NCBI RefSeq assembly: GCF_014205845.1
Contig: NZ_JACHCR010000005.1
Span: 213,523-277,522 of the forward strand
Direction of reading: 5' to 3'
DNA length: 64,000 nt
Origin: Mucilaginibacter cryoferens
GTDB lineage: Bacteria; Bacteroidota; Bacteroidia; Sphingobacteriales; Sphingobacteriaceae
The notes under the pieces are model-generated. The model was not told the origin of the DNA. It ran no database searches and was given only the letters and a program-made list of their open reading frames with translations. Positions 34,588 through 43,364 of the stretch are shown in pieces. The stretch's first letter is position 1. Every line of letters starts with the position of its first letter. Both the position numbers and the translations under genes were made by a program.

Positions 34588-35121
34588 CTAAAATATTCCC
34601 TTTAACCCATCAATGGCGCTTTCAAAGAAGGTGTGCATACTTAGGCCGTTGTGGTAGTTAAAATATAGGAATATGCAGAAAATGATAACCGCTATTATTA
34701 TAAACCGCTTAAACATATAGGCAAGCAGCACTAAAATAAGCGGTATAGCTATCAAAATCATAATGCTGATGTGGATTGGGCTCAGCTTGCTATCGTGTTT
34801 ATAAATGTAATAAAGTATGCCATGTGTACCGCTTTCGTTTACATGTTTGGCGTATAAAAACGTCGACCGGTCTATCTTCTGTCTGTAAAATGCTACCCCT
34901 TTTTCAAATTTAAGCTGGTATTCAAACCCGTTCATTATAAAAGTGAAAATGCCGTTCACATTCTCCTGGGTTACTCCTGCCGTGTCTGTTGCTATAATGG
35001 CCACCTGATCGACCCCGAAAGGGTTTTCCTTAACCACAAAATGATTTATGGCAATTGAATCGGCCCAAACAACGCTATGGGCTGCCGCAACAAGGCACAA
35101 TAAAAGCAGTAATTTTTTCAT
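34588..35121 (-). CDS. Membrane protein of unknown function
   Basis: This 177-residue protein has a signal peptide (1-20, ending VVWAD), a soluble beta-rich extracytoplasmic part (about 21-115) and two adjacent C-terminal membrane helices (about 118-155). I recognise no family. The arrangement suggests a periplasmic domain anchored by a hairpin of helices. It stands alone between tamL (convergent) and tspO (same strand, upstream, 53 bp gap), so it may be cotranscribed with tspO. Confidence 0.7.
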   Translation of the reverse strand: MKKLLLLLCLVAAAHSVVWADSIAINHFVVKENPFGVDQVAIIATDTAGVTQENVNGIFTFIMNGFEYQLKFEKGVAFYRQKIDRSTFLYAKHVNESGTHGILYYIYKHDSKLSPIHISIMILIAIPLILVLLAYMFKRFIIIAVIIFCIFLYFNYHNGLSMHTFFESAIDGLKGIF

Positions 35122-35174
35122 CTGTTAATAAACCAAAGGTAAAATGTACGCAATAAAAATAGTGTTTTTTTGCG

Positions 35175-35669
35175 CTATCTGTTTAGCAAATAAATACTCG
35201 CATTTAGCACTGTGGCAAAACTCACCCAAAGTAAATAGGGCCAAAGCAGTCGGCCAGCCGCTTTGCTGAATTTACCAAACCAATAAATGTTTAAAACAAT
35301 GCTCATCAACATTAATATAATAACTATTAGCGCGGCCAATACCTGGTGTAGACCAAAAAACACTATCGACCATGAAAAATTAAGGATGAGCTGTATAAAA
35401 TAAACAGACCGGGAAATAATGTATGCCGGCTTGCGGCTCCGGTGTTTCCAAACCAGGTAGGCAGCAGTGGCTATCATAAAGTAGATGGCCGCCCACACCG
35501 GGGCAAACAGCCAGGGTGGCGGGTTAAATGATGGCTTAGTGAGTGTACTGTACCAACCTGTAATTTGGGGCCTTGTAACTAACAACGCTACAAAACCTAT
35601 CATCAGCGTAATTAATAAACTGATAAGGAACGGAAAAAACTGAAACTTTCTGGATACAGCAGGGATCAT
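35175..35669 (-). CDS. tspO: TspO/MBR family membrane protein
   Basis: This 164-residue protein has the five hydrophobic helices of the TspO/translocator family, which binds porphyrins and other hydrophobic ligands. Signatures visible are WYSTLTKPSFNPPPWLFAPVW (about residues 39-59, split across helix 1-2) and NFSWSIVFFG near 97-106. The length is typical. The role in bacteria is often linked to tetrapyrrole or oxidative stress regulation, and there is no context here to narrow it. The product of the gene directly downstream is a membrane protein of unknown function. Confidence 0.92.
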   Translation of the reverse strand: MIPAVSRKFQFFPFLISLLITLMIGFVALLVTRPQITGWYSTLTKPSFNPPPWLFAPVWAAIYFMIATAAYLVWKHRSRKPAYIISRSVYFIQLILNFSWSIVFFGLHQVLAALIVIILMLMSIVLNIYWFGKFSKAAGRLLWPYLLWVSFATVLNASIYLLNR

Positions 35670-35794
35670 CTTTTATTGAACCATTAAAAACACAATAAGT
35701 TTGCTAAATATTTACAATACCGTTATGCAAAGCAGGTAATTAAAAATCATAAATACCTTAGCTTAGCGGCCATTGCCCCTACCGGCAAAATAAA

Positions 35795-36157
35795 ATGATA
35801 AAAGCTTATAAGTTATATACCGGCGCAGACGGGCATTCGCATATACAAACCGGCACTGTAGCCGAAGGTATTTTTAACCAGGCATCAACCATCAGGTTCC
35901 AGGAATCGCCCCCACATTCGTTTTTGGATTGGCATAACGCCCCCACAGATCAGTATGTGATAACTATCTCGGGCACGCTTCAATTCGAAACCTACCTTGG
36001 CGAAACCTTTATTTTACGCCCCGGTGAAATACTGATTGCCACAGACACCACCGGCACAGCCCACCAGTGGAAACTAATTGACGACCAGCCATGGCACCGG
36101 GCTTATGTTGCGTTTGATGAGGGGCAGGGAGTGAATTTTGTGCCGGATGCGGAGTAA
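35795..36157 (+). CDS. Cupin-fold protein
   Basis: This 120-residue soluble protein is a single cupin. The core reads GTLQFETYLGETFILRPGE (about residues 55-73), and the metal-ligand positions appear altered: SFLDWHNAP near 43-51 supplies one histidine and GTAHQWKL near 86-93 another. The catalytic role is unknown. Similar proteins of this length occur in many bacteria and are often annotated only as cupin domain. It is divergent from tspO with 125 bp between starts. Confidence 0.75.
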   Translation: MIKAYKLYTGADGHSHIQTGTVAEGIFNQASTIRFQESPPHSFLDWHNAPTDQYVITISGTLQFETYLGETFILRPGEILIATDTTGTAHQWKLIDDQPWHRAYVAFDEGQGVNFVPDAE

Positions 36158-36287
36158 TAATTAAAGCCATGCCGATCCGGCATTGCTGCCAAACCGGCAT
36201 CCCACTTGCAAGGCAACAATTAACCACCTTGCTTGTGGGACCCGTTTTTTGCCACTGGGCGTTACGGGATGACTTTTATAACATCTT

Positions 36288-36704
36288 TTAATCTGGCCTC
36301 ACTCTTACATAAACAGTGTTAAAGCCATCACTTATAAATATATCGTTCTGATATAAAGTATCATTTCTGATCATAAACGATGTAGGATTCTGATCGTTTA
36401 TCTTTAGCAGGTTGAGTGTTTCGGTATTTGAATATTTGTAATTTTTGGTTATCGAAAACTTACCCGATACCTGAAGCGAATCTTTTTTATACATTTTAAA
36501 ACTGCTATCGGCCCCATATACCTGGGTAAACGCATAACCGGTATTTTGCGGCGTTAATGTAAATCCACCAATACCCCCTACCGGTTTTACCCAACGCCAG
36601 CTACCCGTTATGGAGGTTGATGCGGGCCCCGGCGAACTACTTTTATTACATGAACTAACGCTGCAAAGTGCAAGCGCCGTAAACAGCAGGGTAACATATT
36701 TCAT
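36288..36704 (-). CDS. Small lipoprotein, lipocalin-like
   Basis: This 138-residue lipoprotein has signal peptide and lipobox VSSC (lipidated cysteine at residue 19). The mature part opens with ITGSWRWVKPVGG near residues 32-44, a pattern typical of Bacteroidota lipocalin-like lipoproteins, and continues as short beta strands. Ligand and function are unknown. It is monocistronic and divergent from purU (130 bp between starts). Confidence 0.72.
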   Translation of the reverse strand: MKYVTLLFTALALCSVSSCNKSSSPGPASTSITGSWRWVKPVGGIGGFTLTPQNTGYAFTQVYGADSSFKMYKKDSLQVSGKFSITKNYKYSNTETLNLLKINDQNPTSFMIRNDTLYQNDIFISDGFNTVYVRVRPD

Positions 36705-36834
36705 ATTTTTAGGTTATATAAAGTATTACGCAGGTGTTTACAGCTTTGCTACAGCACATTACATTTTTTCAAAAACATCATTTTAAATAATTGTTAATGT
36801 TATTTTGCATCAAAATTCTTTGTATAATTAAATT

Positions 36835-37662
36835 ATGATAATTGTTATCCAGTGTAAAGACCAGGTGGGGCTGGTTGCGTACATAGCAGCCATATTGGCC
36901 AAGCAGCATTTAAACATTGTATCCATGCGTGAGCATGTTGACCAAAATGCAGGTTTATTTTTTATGCGCCTGGAAGTTGATGATAACCAGGAAGATGCAA
37001 ATCTGGAACAACTACTAAAAAGGCTATTGCCCGAAGGGGCCATTGTTTTGGTAAATCCCCTGCCGCACAAAAAGGTAGTTGTACTGGTAACCAAAGAGTA
37101 CCACTGCCTGGCCGATATACTTATCCGCAATTTTTTTAAAACATTGGGCGCCACCGTACAATGTGTAATTGGCAATCACCCTACCCTGCAAAATATTTGC
37201 GAGCGGTTTGACATGCCGTTCCACCACATATCTCACGAAGAAGGTACCAAAGAAGAATTTGAGCTAAAAGTAATTGATGCCATAGAGCAATATGCGCCAG
37301 ATTATGTAGTACTGGCCAAATATATGCGCATCCTCTCCCCCGCCTTTGTAGCCAGGTTCCCTATGCGCATTATCAATATCCACCACTCGTTTTTACCCGC
37401 GTTTATTGGTGCAAATCCCTATAAACGCGCTTTTGAGCGGGGCGTAAAACTAATAGGCGCCACCGCGCATTTTGTATCAGACGACTTGGACGAAGGGCCC
37501 ATCATTGCCCAGCAAACCATCCCCGTTAACCACACCTTTACCGCGGCAAGCATGGTTAAGGCCGGCCAGGAAATTGAAACGTCCGTACTGGCCAAAGCCC
37601 TTAAACTGGTGTTTGAGGATAGGGTATTTGTATCAAAAAACAAGACCGTTATTTTTGAATAA
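36835..37662 (+). CDS. purU: Formyltetrahydrofolate deformylase
   Basis: PurU hydrolyses 10-formyltetrahydrofolate to tetrahydrofolate and formate, balancing one-carbon pools. The 275 residues show an N-terminal ACT domain (about 1-80) and a C-terminal formyl transferase-type hydrolase domain (about 84-270). The catalytic triad is visible: GNHPTL near 118 (Asn), IHHSFLPAF near 183 (His), and DEGPIIAQ near 221 (Asp). The length matches the family. It stands alone, with no purine genes nearby. The start is the ATG at 36835; no ribosome binding site is apparent. Confidence 0.95.
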   Translation: MIIVIQCKDQVGLVAYIAAILAKQHLNIVSMREHVDQNAGLFFMRLEVDDNQEDANLEQLLKRLLPEGAIVLVNPLPHKKVVVLVTKEYHCLADILIRNFFKTLGATVQCVIGNHPTLQNICERFDMPFHHISHEEGTKEEFELKVIDAIEQYAPDYVVLAKYMRILSPAFVARFPMRIINIHHSFLPAFIGANPYKRAFERGVKLIGATAHFVSDDLDEGPIIAQQTIPVNHTFTAASMVKAGQEIETSVLAKALKLVFEDRVFVSKNKTVIFE

Positions 37663-37766
37663 ACAGTTTTTAATCTGCTCTTTTTTTAAGTTCTATAAGA
37701 ACGGAAATTTTACAGTTTATATGTGCCGAACCTATGGTTCTTTCCTATTGCATATTTCCTTTTTTC

Positions 37767-37812
37767 AACGGATTAAAATCCGTTGCTACAATATGTTTCG
37801 GGGCTACGCCCC
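37767..37812. repeat. Double-hairpin intergenic repeat after purU
   Basis: AACGGAT-TAAA-ATCCGTT (37767-37784) and GGGGC-TAC-GCCCC (37800-37812) form two perfect small hairpins 15 bp apart. This pair is a recognisable Bacteroidota intergenic repeat. It could serve as a transcription stop or mRNA end for purU. Confidence 0.7.
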
Positions 37813-37892
37813 TGAAGCTACTTACCCCATAGCTGCTAACCGGCAAAACAAGTTTGAGGCCTCATCATTACTACAATATAGCGAACAAAGTT

Positions 37893-37913
37893 GTTACTTA
37901 ACCATTAAGTAAC
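37893..37913. promoter_or_regulatory. Perfect palindrome in the promoter region of the secreted phosphatase gene
   Basis: GTTACTTA-ACCAT-TAAGTAAC has fully complementary 8 bp arms. It lies 46 bp before the start codon and just upstream of TATTTTCG, which resembles a -7 box. This position suits an operator, but no regulator is identified. Confidence 0.4.
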
Positions 37914-37959
37914 ACTAATCTATTATTTTCGCCTTTAGTTTTCTACCTAAAACACCCTC

Positions 37960-38835
37960 ATGAAAAAGCTTTTGTTTATTTTATTATTTGCTGTGTATTC
38001 TTCCGCGTCTTTTGCCCAGCACTTTACTGTGGCTACTTACAATTTACGCAATGATAACCCCACCAACGATGATTCGCTGCGTGGCAATGGCTGGAAACAA
38101 CGTTTACCGGTTTTGGCAAAGCTGATCCAATTTCATGATTTCGACATTTTTGGCACCCAGGAAGGCCTTATTCACCAATTAAAAGATTTAACCAAGGCTA
38201 TGCCAGACTATGCTTACACAGGCATTGGCCGCGATGACGGTAAAACGGAAGGTGAGTTCTCGGCCATATTTTATAAAACCAATAAATTTAAACTCCTAAA
38301 ACACGGCGATTTCTGGCTATCAACTATTACCGATAGGCCCAACAAAGGCTGGGATGCGGTGCTCCCACGTATATGCTCGTGGGGAGCATTCCAGGAAATA
38401 AAAACGGGTTACAAATTTTACTACTTTAACCTCCACATGGATCATATTGGTGTAGTAGCCCGCCGCGAAAGCGCTAAACTGGTGTTAGCGAAAATTAAAG
38501 CAATGACAGCTAATCAACCCGTAATACTATCGGGCGATTTTAATGTCGACGAAACATCAGACAGCTATGCGGTTATCAACACATCGGGCAAATTAAAAGA
38601 TGCCCATGATCTATCGCCCTTAAAATATGCGGAGAACGGCACATTTAACGATTTTAATGCCGAAAACAAATCAAAAGGACGCATAGACCACATCTTTTTG
38701 AGTAAAGACTTTGCAGTTACCCGTTACGGTATCCTTACCGATAGTTACCGTGCTTTAAATAACCAAACACACAAGTTTGAAGCTAAACTCCCCTCAGACC
38801 ATTACCCGGTAATGATAATGGTGGACCATAAATGA
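37960..38835 (+). CDS. Secreted endonuclease/exonuclease/phosphatase family protein
   Basis: This 291-residue exported enzyme has the EEP fold shared by DNase I, sphingomyelinases and inositol phosphatases. The signal peptide is 1-19. Motifs in order are TYNLRNDNP near 25-33, the metal-binding glutamate in GTQEGL near 67-72, NLHMDHIG near 154-161 (His), SGDFNVDE near 187-194 and LPSDHYPVM near 277-285 (catalytic His). Bacteroidota homologues often occur in carbohydrate or phospholipid contexts. The substrate is open, since the fold serves phosphodiesters of many kinds. It converges on the GH30 gene. Confidence 0.9.
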   Translation: MKKLLFILLFAVYSSASFAQHFTVATYNLRNDNPTNDDSLRGNGWKQRLPVLAKLIQFHDFDIFGTQEGLIHQLKDLTKAMPDYAYTGIGRDDGKTEGEFSAIFYKTNKFKLLKHGDFWLSTITDRPNKGWDAVLPRICSWGAFQEIKTGYKFYYFNLHMDHIGVVARRESAKLVLAKIKAMTANQPVILSGDFNVDETSDSYAVINTSGKLKDAHDLSPLKYAENGTFNDFNAENKSKGRIDHIFLSKDFAVTRYGILTDSYRALNNQTHKFEAKLPSDHYPVMIMVDHK

Positions 38836-38877
38836 TCCACCATACATCTGAGATTTAGTTGATTATTAAAAGATCTT

Positions 38878-40338
38878 TTATTCTACTATAAGTGTAGCTA
38901 TAGAGTGTGGCTGGCTTATTGTTTTTACAGCTTTGCCTTTTATCCATAAACTGTAGTCAATTTTCTCGTCGGTTTTGTTCATTACTACTACGGCCAAGTT
39001 GCCATTGGGGTTCAGGTAAGCAGTGGTTAATAAATTATCCCTGCTGGCAACCGCCGCAACGCGTTTTGCACCCGGTTGAATATACTTGCTGAAATGGCCC
39101 AGGTAGTAGTACGAGCTGGTGTAAATTAAGCTGCCGTTATGTAAATCGGCATGCACAGGTGCAAAGCAAAAGTTACCAACGTGGTTAGGGCCGCCTTTTT
39201 CGTCTAACAGAACATTCCAATCCGTCCAGGCTACGGTGCCTGCATTAAAATCGTTGATCATAGATAGGCCATATCTTTCGCCAAGCGTCCAATCGTTAAT
39301 TTTGGCAAAATCAAATTTCTCTATACAGCCTTCTGTGAAGATGAGGTTTTTATTAGGGAAGGCTTCGTGTGTACGTCTTAACGATTCGAACTGCTGCCCT
39401 GCGCCTGTCCATGTTTCGTACCAATGGAAACCTACACCCCAGATGTATTTTGCAGCGGCAGGGTCTTCTAAAATAGTACTGGCTTGCTGATAAAGCAAAT
39501 CGCGGTTATGATCCCAAACAATTAATTTTTTACCGGCAAGGCCTTGTTTTTGCAATGTTGGACCCAAAAAGTTTTTCACAAAATCGCGTTGCTCTTCGGC
39601 AGTGTATTTACATGACTCCCATGTTTGCGAAGCCATAGGTTCGTTTTGTACCGTTAAGCCCCAAATAGGAACACCTTCGTTTTCGTAAGCACGTATAAAT
39701 TTGCCATAAAAATTTGCCCAGCTTTGGTAGTACTTAGGCAATAACTTACCGCCATGCAACACGCTGTTATTATCTTTCATAAAAGCAGGCGGGCTCCAGG
39801 GAGAGGCAAACAAGGTAAGCTTACCACCGGCAGCGGCCATAGCGGCCTTTATAAACGGAATACGGTATGCCCTGTCATGGCTGATGTTGAAAGTTTTAAG
39901 GGAAGCGTCGCCCTCTTTAATATAAGAGTAGCTTTCGCTGGAGAAATCGCAGCTTTGAATGTTGGTACGGGCCATGGTGTAGCCAATGCCTTTATCCTTA
40001 TCATAATAAGCGGTTAAAAATTCTTTTTGCTTATCCTTAGGCAGCTTGTAAAAAACTTCTGCAGAAGCATCTGTTAACGCGCCACCAATACCCAACATGG
40101 TTTGGAATGATTTTGAAGGATCAACAAAAACAGAGACTTCTGTTTCGCCTGGCTGTGCGCTATCTTCAAACTTTAAAGTTTCGGTAGTTTTAAATTTTAC
40201 GCCGGGCTCGTTATCAGAAACAATAACTTTTACTTTTTTATTAGTGGTAGAAAATGATGCTTTTACCTGGGCATTTACCAGCGGGATTTGTAATAAACTA
40301 CCTGCTATAAAACAGGCAAATATTGCTTTTTTACTCAT
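38878..40338 (-). CDS. Secreted glycoside hydrolase family 30
   Basis: This GH30 enzyme of 486 residues has a signal peptide (1-23, ending VNAQ), an (alpha/beta)8 barrel (about 75-415) and a C-terminal side beta-domain typical of the family. The acid/base E233 is in TVQNEP and the nucleophile E336 in FTEGC. The pattern fits the glucosylceramidase-like subfamilies, which in bacteria mostly act on beta-1,6-glucans or beta-glucosides. A xylanase activity is less likely. It is not in a SusCD locus. The 297 bp upstream contains the 40570-40613 hairpin and probably its promoter. Confidence 0.92.
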   Translation of the reverse strand: MSKKAIFACFIAGSLLQIPLVNAQVKASFSTTNKKVKVIVSDNEPGVKFKTTETLKFEDSAQPGETEVSVFVDPSKSFQTMLGIGGALTDASAEVFYKLPKDKQKEFLTAYYDKDKGIGYTMARTNIQSCDFSSESYSYIKEGDASLKTFNISHDRAYRIPFIKAAMAAAGGKLTLFASPWSPPAFMKDNNSVLHGGKLLPKYYQSWANFYGKFIRAYENEGVPIWGLTVQNEPMASQTWESCKYTAEEQRDFVKNFLGPTLQKQGLAGKKLIVWDHNRDLLYQQASTILEDPAAAKYIWGVGFHWYETWTGAGQQFESLRRTHEAFPNKNLIFTEGCIEKFDFAKINDWTLGERYGLSMINDFNAGTVAWTDWNVLLDEKGGPNHVGNFCFAPVHADLHNGSLIYTSSYYYLGHFSKYIQPGAKRVAAVASRDNLLTTAYLNPNGNLAVVVMNKTDEKIDYSLWIKGKAVKTISQPHSIATLIVE

Positions 40339-40569
40339 GGTTTAATTTAATTGGTGTACGGGGAGCATATTAGCCAGTCAGGGGGGCGGCTCCGTAATAC
40401 CAAATTAAGAAAGTTAATTTGAATAAAGCAAATAAGGGCCACGATAAATAGTTGATTTGCAGCAATTTATTGACCATTTGATACGCTTTAATACCAATAA
40501 AAAAAATCACAACATAGCTAATAATCAATTAGTTAAAAATTCGGAAACGATACCGTAATATTATTCTGA

Positions 40570-40613
40570 TACGCTAAGACACAATTGTGTATTTTATACA
40601 CTCTTATAGCGTA
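40570..40613. terminator. Hairpin after the chorismate mutase gene
   Basis: TACGCTAAGA (40570-40579) pairs with TCTTATAGCGTA (40602-40613) with a two-base bulge, and the loop holds the self-complementary GTGTATTTTATACAC. On the minus strand it lies 23 bases after the chorismate mutase stop codon. The T-run is weak, so termination is only probable. Confidence 0.45.
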
Positions 40614-40635
40614 GCATTGTTTGTTTTTACTAAAA

Positions 40636-41013
40636 TTATTGCTTTTTTATCTCCTCTTCAATCCGCAGGCTTTCTTTATGAATGGCGTTCATTAACTCGG
40701 TAATAAAGGTTTCCGACAGGCCCTCTTTTCTACCGGCCTCAATACTTTTTTCAAGCACTTGCTTAAAGCGATCTGCCTGTAAAGGGGCGATATTATTTTT
40801 GGCTTTATAGATGCCAATCTCTTTAACCACCCGCTCGCGTTCGCCCAGTAATGCTATCAGCTTTTTATCAAGGGAATCAATTTTATTACGACTTACCTTC
40901 AGGGTTTGATCGGTGCTTTTGGGAGTTTCCATCGGTACAGACTGCGCGCGGGCCAAATTGAGGTTAAATAAATACATTGCAATTAAAACAGCAACACGGG
41001 CGTATATTTTCAT
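40636..41013 (-). CDS. Exported chorismate mutase (AroQ fold)
   Basis: This 125-residue protein has a signal peptide (1-23, ending ARAQ) in front of a complete AroQ-type chorismate mutase domain. The family residues are present: R42 in the first helix (VSRNKIDSLDKKL), the basic cluster ERERVVKEIGIYKAKNN in the middle, DRFKQVL, and the C-terminal helix FITELMNAIHKESLRI. The enzyme turns chorismate into prephenate. Exported AroQ enzymes are known in several proteobacteria, where their role is unclear since chorismate is cytosolic. The gene is monocistronic and no aromatic pathway gene is near. Confidence 0.85.
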   Translation of the reverse strand: MKIYARVAVLIAMYLFNLNLARAQSVPMETPKSTDQTLKVSRNKIDSLDKKLIALLGERERVVKEIGIYKAKNNIAPLQADRFKQVLEKSIEAGRKEGLSETFITELMNAIHKESLRIEEEIKKQ

Positions 41014-41152
41014 GCCTCAATTTAAGCAATAATACCTGCACCACGAAATAGAAATTACCTGGTGCAGGTATTAACGGTACTTTTGGCTGGTTACAGATTT
41101 GAGTGTTACTTCTCTTTCGTTACTACGCAACGCCTGGATAATCTGCACATTT

Positions 41153-41512
41153 TTATTTATCGGCGTTATGCCCTCTTTTCATCATCTCGGTAACGGCCCT
41201 TGCTAAAAATGCTTTTCCGTCTTCATCAAGCTGGGTTTGTTTACCGCCGCCGTTTATCTCGTAAACAATGCGCCCGTGGTCATTTTCGGCTACCAGGTTT
41301 TGGCTATTGTGGCTAAACGTTACAGAGCCATTGGGCGAGATAAATTTGATGCCTTTTCCATCCCGGGTAAAATAAGTTTGGCCGTGGTATACAATTTTAA
41401 CGCTGTTGCCATTGGCACTTTCAATAATGGTGGTACTTCTGCCCCCAAAATGGCAGGCGGCTACCAAAAGCATCAGCCCGGCCAAAGCAATAAAACGTTG
41501 TATTTTTTTCAT
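41153..41512 (-). CDS. Small lipoprotein of unknown function
   Basis: This 119-residue lipoprotein has signal peptide and lipobox VAAC (lipidated cysteine at residue 20). The mature part is a run of short beta strands with asparagine and glycine turns (about residues 28-95), then a short helix, LARAVTEMMKRG. I recognise no domain. It is monocistronic, 140 bp upstream of chorismate mutase on the same strand. Confidence 0.68.
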   Translation of the reverse strand: MKKIQRFIALAGLMLLVAACHFGGRSTTIIESANGNSVKIVYHGQTYFTRDGKGIKFISPNGSVTFSHNSQNLVAENDHGRIVYEINGGGKQTQLDEDGKAFLARAVTEMMKRGHNADK

Positions 41513-41597
41513 GATGAATTTGTTTAGTTTTTGTTGTTCATCACAAAGCTAATACAAAGCACAGTACTATACAATACATAGTACCATATTTATTTAA

Positions 41598-42020
41598 TTA
41601 TTGTTGGTAATTCTTTAGCAGGTCATCAACGGCAATACCGTTAATGGTCATCCCGGTGGTGTTGCAATTACTTATCGTTACGCCTTGCAGGTTACAGTTG
41701 GTAATGGTACTTTGGTTAAGGTCGCAATCTTCAAAGCGTAAAGGCCGCTGTTTAATGTTGGCATCATAAGCGGGATGCCCTATGGGTGGCATGCCAATGT
41801 TGTGAATATAGGCACCTCCTAACTGAGCATCTTCAATTTCCAGATCGCTTAAATTGGCGTTAATAATTTTAAGCTTACTAAGGTCAACATCGTTAAATGT
41901 AGTGTTGCTCATTTTAAGCATCACAAATGTAGAGCCATCCAGCCGCGAATATCTGGCATCAATTACTTTAGCTGTTTGGGTGATGGTTACCTTTTCTGGT
42001 TGGTGGTTTGTGCTTTCCAT
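41598..42020 (-). CDS. Pentapeptide-repeat protein
   Basis: This 140-residue protein contains two blocks of loosely spaced pentapeptide-like repeats with the A(D/N)LxX pattern: TTFNDVDLSKLKIINANLSD near residues 39-58 and LRFEDCDLNQSTITNCNLQG near 94-113. Such repeats fold as a right-handed quadrilateral beta helix. No signal peptide is seen, so it is probably cytosolic. Some pentapeptide proteins protect DNA gyrase, but this short, irregular one gives no such indication. It is a single gene. Confidence 0.8.
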   Translation of the reverse strand: MESTNHQPEKVTITQTAKVIDARYSRLDGSTFVMLKMSNTTFNDVDLSKLKIINANLSDLEIEDAQLGGAYIHNIGMPPIGHPAYDANIKQRPLRFEDCDLNQSTITNCNLQGVTISNCNTTGMTINGIAVDDLLKNYQQ

Positions 42021-42206
42021 TAAATTGAGTTTTATTGATCTAATTTACTGATATAGCACCAAAGTACCATGGCTGTAACAAACACTTTGAGGCTGTAGTT
42101 GCAACAATACCCCATTTAATATTAACCTGAAACTTTATTGCCCAATAATAACCCTCACACCATAAAACTATTTAATATTCAAAACGTTAAGCTATAATAT
42201 ACCAGT

Positions 42207-42554
42207 ATGAAACCTATATTTTTCACCATTGCAAACAATTTCCATTTAATGGCGATACCTGATACGGAGGCGCACTTTAATGGACACCCCGTAATAAGCT
42301 ACACTTACAGTTTGTTTGTTGATGAGGCAAAAAGTAATCCGTCGCAGGCTTTGGCAAAGGAAAGTACCTTGCATTTGGAGAAGATAAATGATCCAAATTA
42401 TTTGGGTTTTATTGCTTTTGAAACACCTGCAAATGTTTTTTCCTATACTTCTGGTCAGCAGGCTTTAACCCCCGAACAAATTGACGAGATCATTGAGCAT
42501 TTAACACTCATCAGGGATAACCCGGCACTATGGAAATTGATGGATAATCTGTAA
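42207..42554 (+). CDS. Conserved-looking protein of unknown function, 115 residues
   Basis: I do not recognise this family. The 115-residue protein has no signal peptide. Its first two thirds look like antiparallel beta strands (NFHLMAIPDTEAHF, VISYTYSLFVDEA) and its end is a helix, TPEQIDEIIEHLTLIRDNPALWKLM, separated by FAFETP-like strands. Composition and codon use match its neighbours, so it is probably a real gene. It converges on the siderophore-interacting flavoprotein gene with 23 bp between stops. Confidence 0.62.
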   Translation: MKPIFFTIANNFHLMAIPDTEAHFNGHPVISYTYSLFVDEAKSNPSQALAKESTLHLEKINDPNYLGFIAFETPANVFSYTSGQQALTPEQIDEIIEHLTLIRDNPALWKLMDNL

Positions 42555-42577
42555 TTGAGCAAGAGTATTTAAAAAAC

Positions 42578-43288
42578 TCAATCCCAAAAGCCCTGAACTT
42601 TAATTTGCCCCGATGGATACCCCTGCCCTTTCAGCATTTTGCGCAACTGGGCTACCATGGTATTGTTGCCGGCCAAATAAAACACGGTATTATCAAGACT
42701 GTAACGCTGATCCAGTACCCATTCAATTAAACTGTGGTGGCCGTAAACATCGCGGCGTGGCACTGGCTCTATTGGTGTCCAAAAGTATTCGTGAAATAAT
42801 TTGCGGTGGTGCTCGTTTCCTATCACTATCCCACCCGAAAAACGGGTATGCGGCAACACCATCTTTTGCAAAGCCAGCAAATGCCCCATACTACTTTCAT
42901 CGCCCAAAGCAACTATTGCCGATGTAGCTACCGGACTTTGATTGGTGGTACCCGTTTTAAAATAGCTTACCTTATCCCCCTTTTTTAGCAGCCTTGCCCA
43001 GTTGCTGCCCGGTCCGTTGTGCGCGGCATCAACATAAATGGTGCAGGTATGAATTTCGGCATCCCAGCCCGATGGGGTATAATCCCTGAAAGTGAGGCTA
43101 TCAACCTTAAATTTTATATAGGGTACTTCGCTCCAGCCGGTCATATCTGTTTGAGGCAGGTGCAGGTCAATTTCTATTAAAGTACCAGGTTCCCAATACC
43201 TTACTTCCAAAATGTTTCCGTGTTGCAGGCGACCATCAAACAACTTGCCGGCCTTTTGTTTTAATTTATGTAGAGTGGATGTTTCCAT
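42578..43288 (-). CDS. Siderophore-interacting protein, FAD-binding ferric reductase
   Basis: This 236-residue flavoprotein belongs to the siderophore-interacting protein (SIP/ViuB) family, which reduces ferric siderophores in the cytosol to release iron. The FAD-binding motif FRDYTP lies near residues 68-73, the NAD(P)H-binding domain follows (ALGDESSMGH near 129-138), and the C-terminal YLAGNNTMVAQLRKML near 205-220 with the final KVQGFW is typical. The AraC-type regulator upstream on the same strand (76 bp gap) probably controls it. No siderophore receptor gene is nearby. Confidence 0.9.
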   Translation of the reverse strand: METSTLHKLKQKAGKLFDGRLQHGNILEVRYWEPGTLIEIDLHLPQTDMTGWSEVPYIKFKVDSLTFRDYTPSGWDAEIHTCTIYVDAAHNGPGSNWARLLKKGDKVSYFKTGTTNQSPVATSAIVALGDESSMGHLLALQKMVLPHTRFSGGIVIGNEHHRKLFHEYFWTPIEPVPRRDVYGHHSLIEWVLDQRYSLDNTVFYLAGNNTMVAQLRKMLKGQGYPSGQIKVQGFWD

Positions 43289-43364
43289 GTAGTGTTAATT
43301 TATTAACACAAAGAAAGGGTCTATTTATACCAAATAAAATGGCATACCCACGGTAATGATTGGA

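Noticed and set aside
37472..37912. 146-residue plus-strand frame
   Set aside because: Its first 190 bases are purU in another phase and the rest crosses the intergenic double-hairpin repeat.
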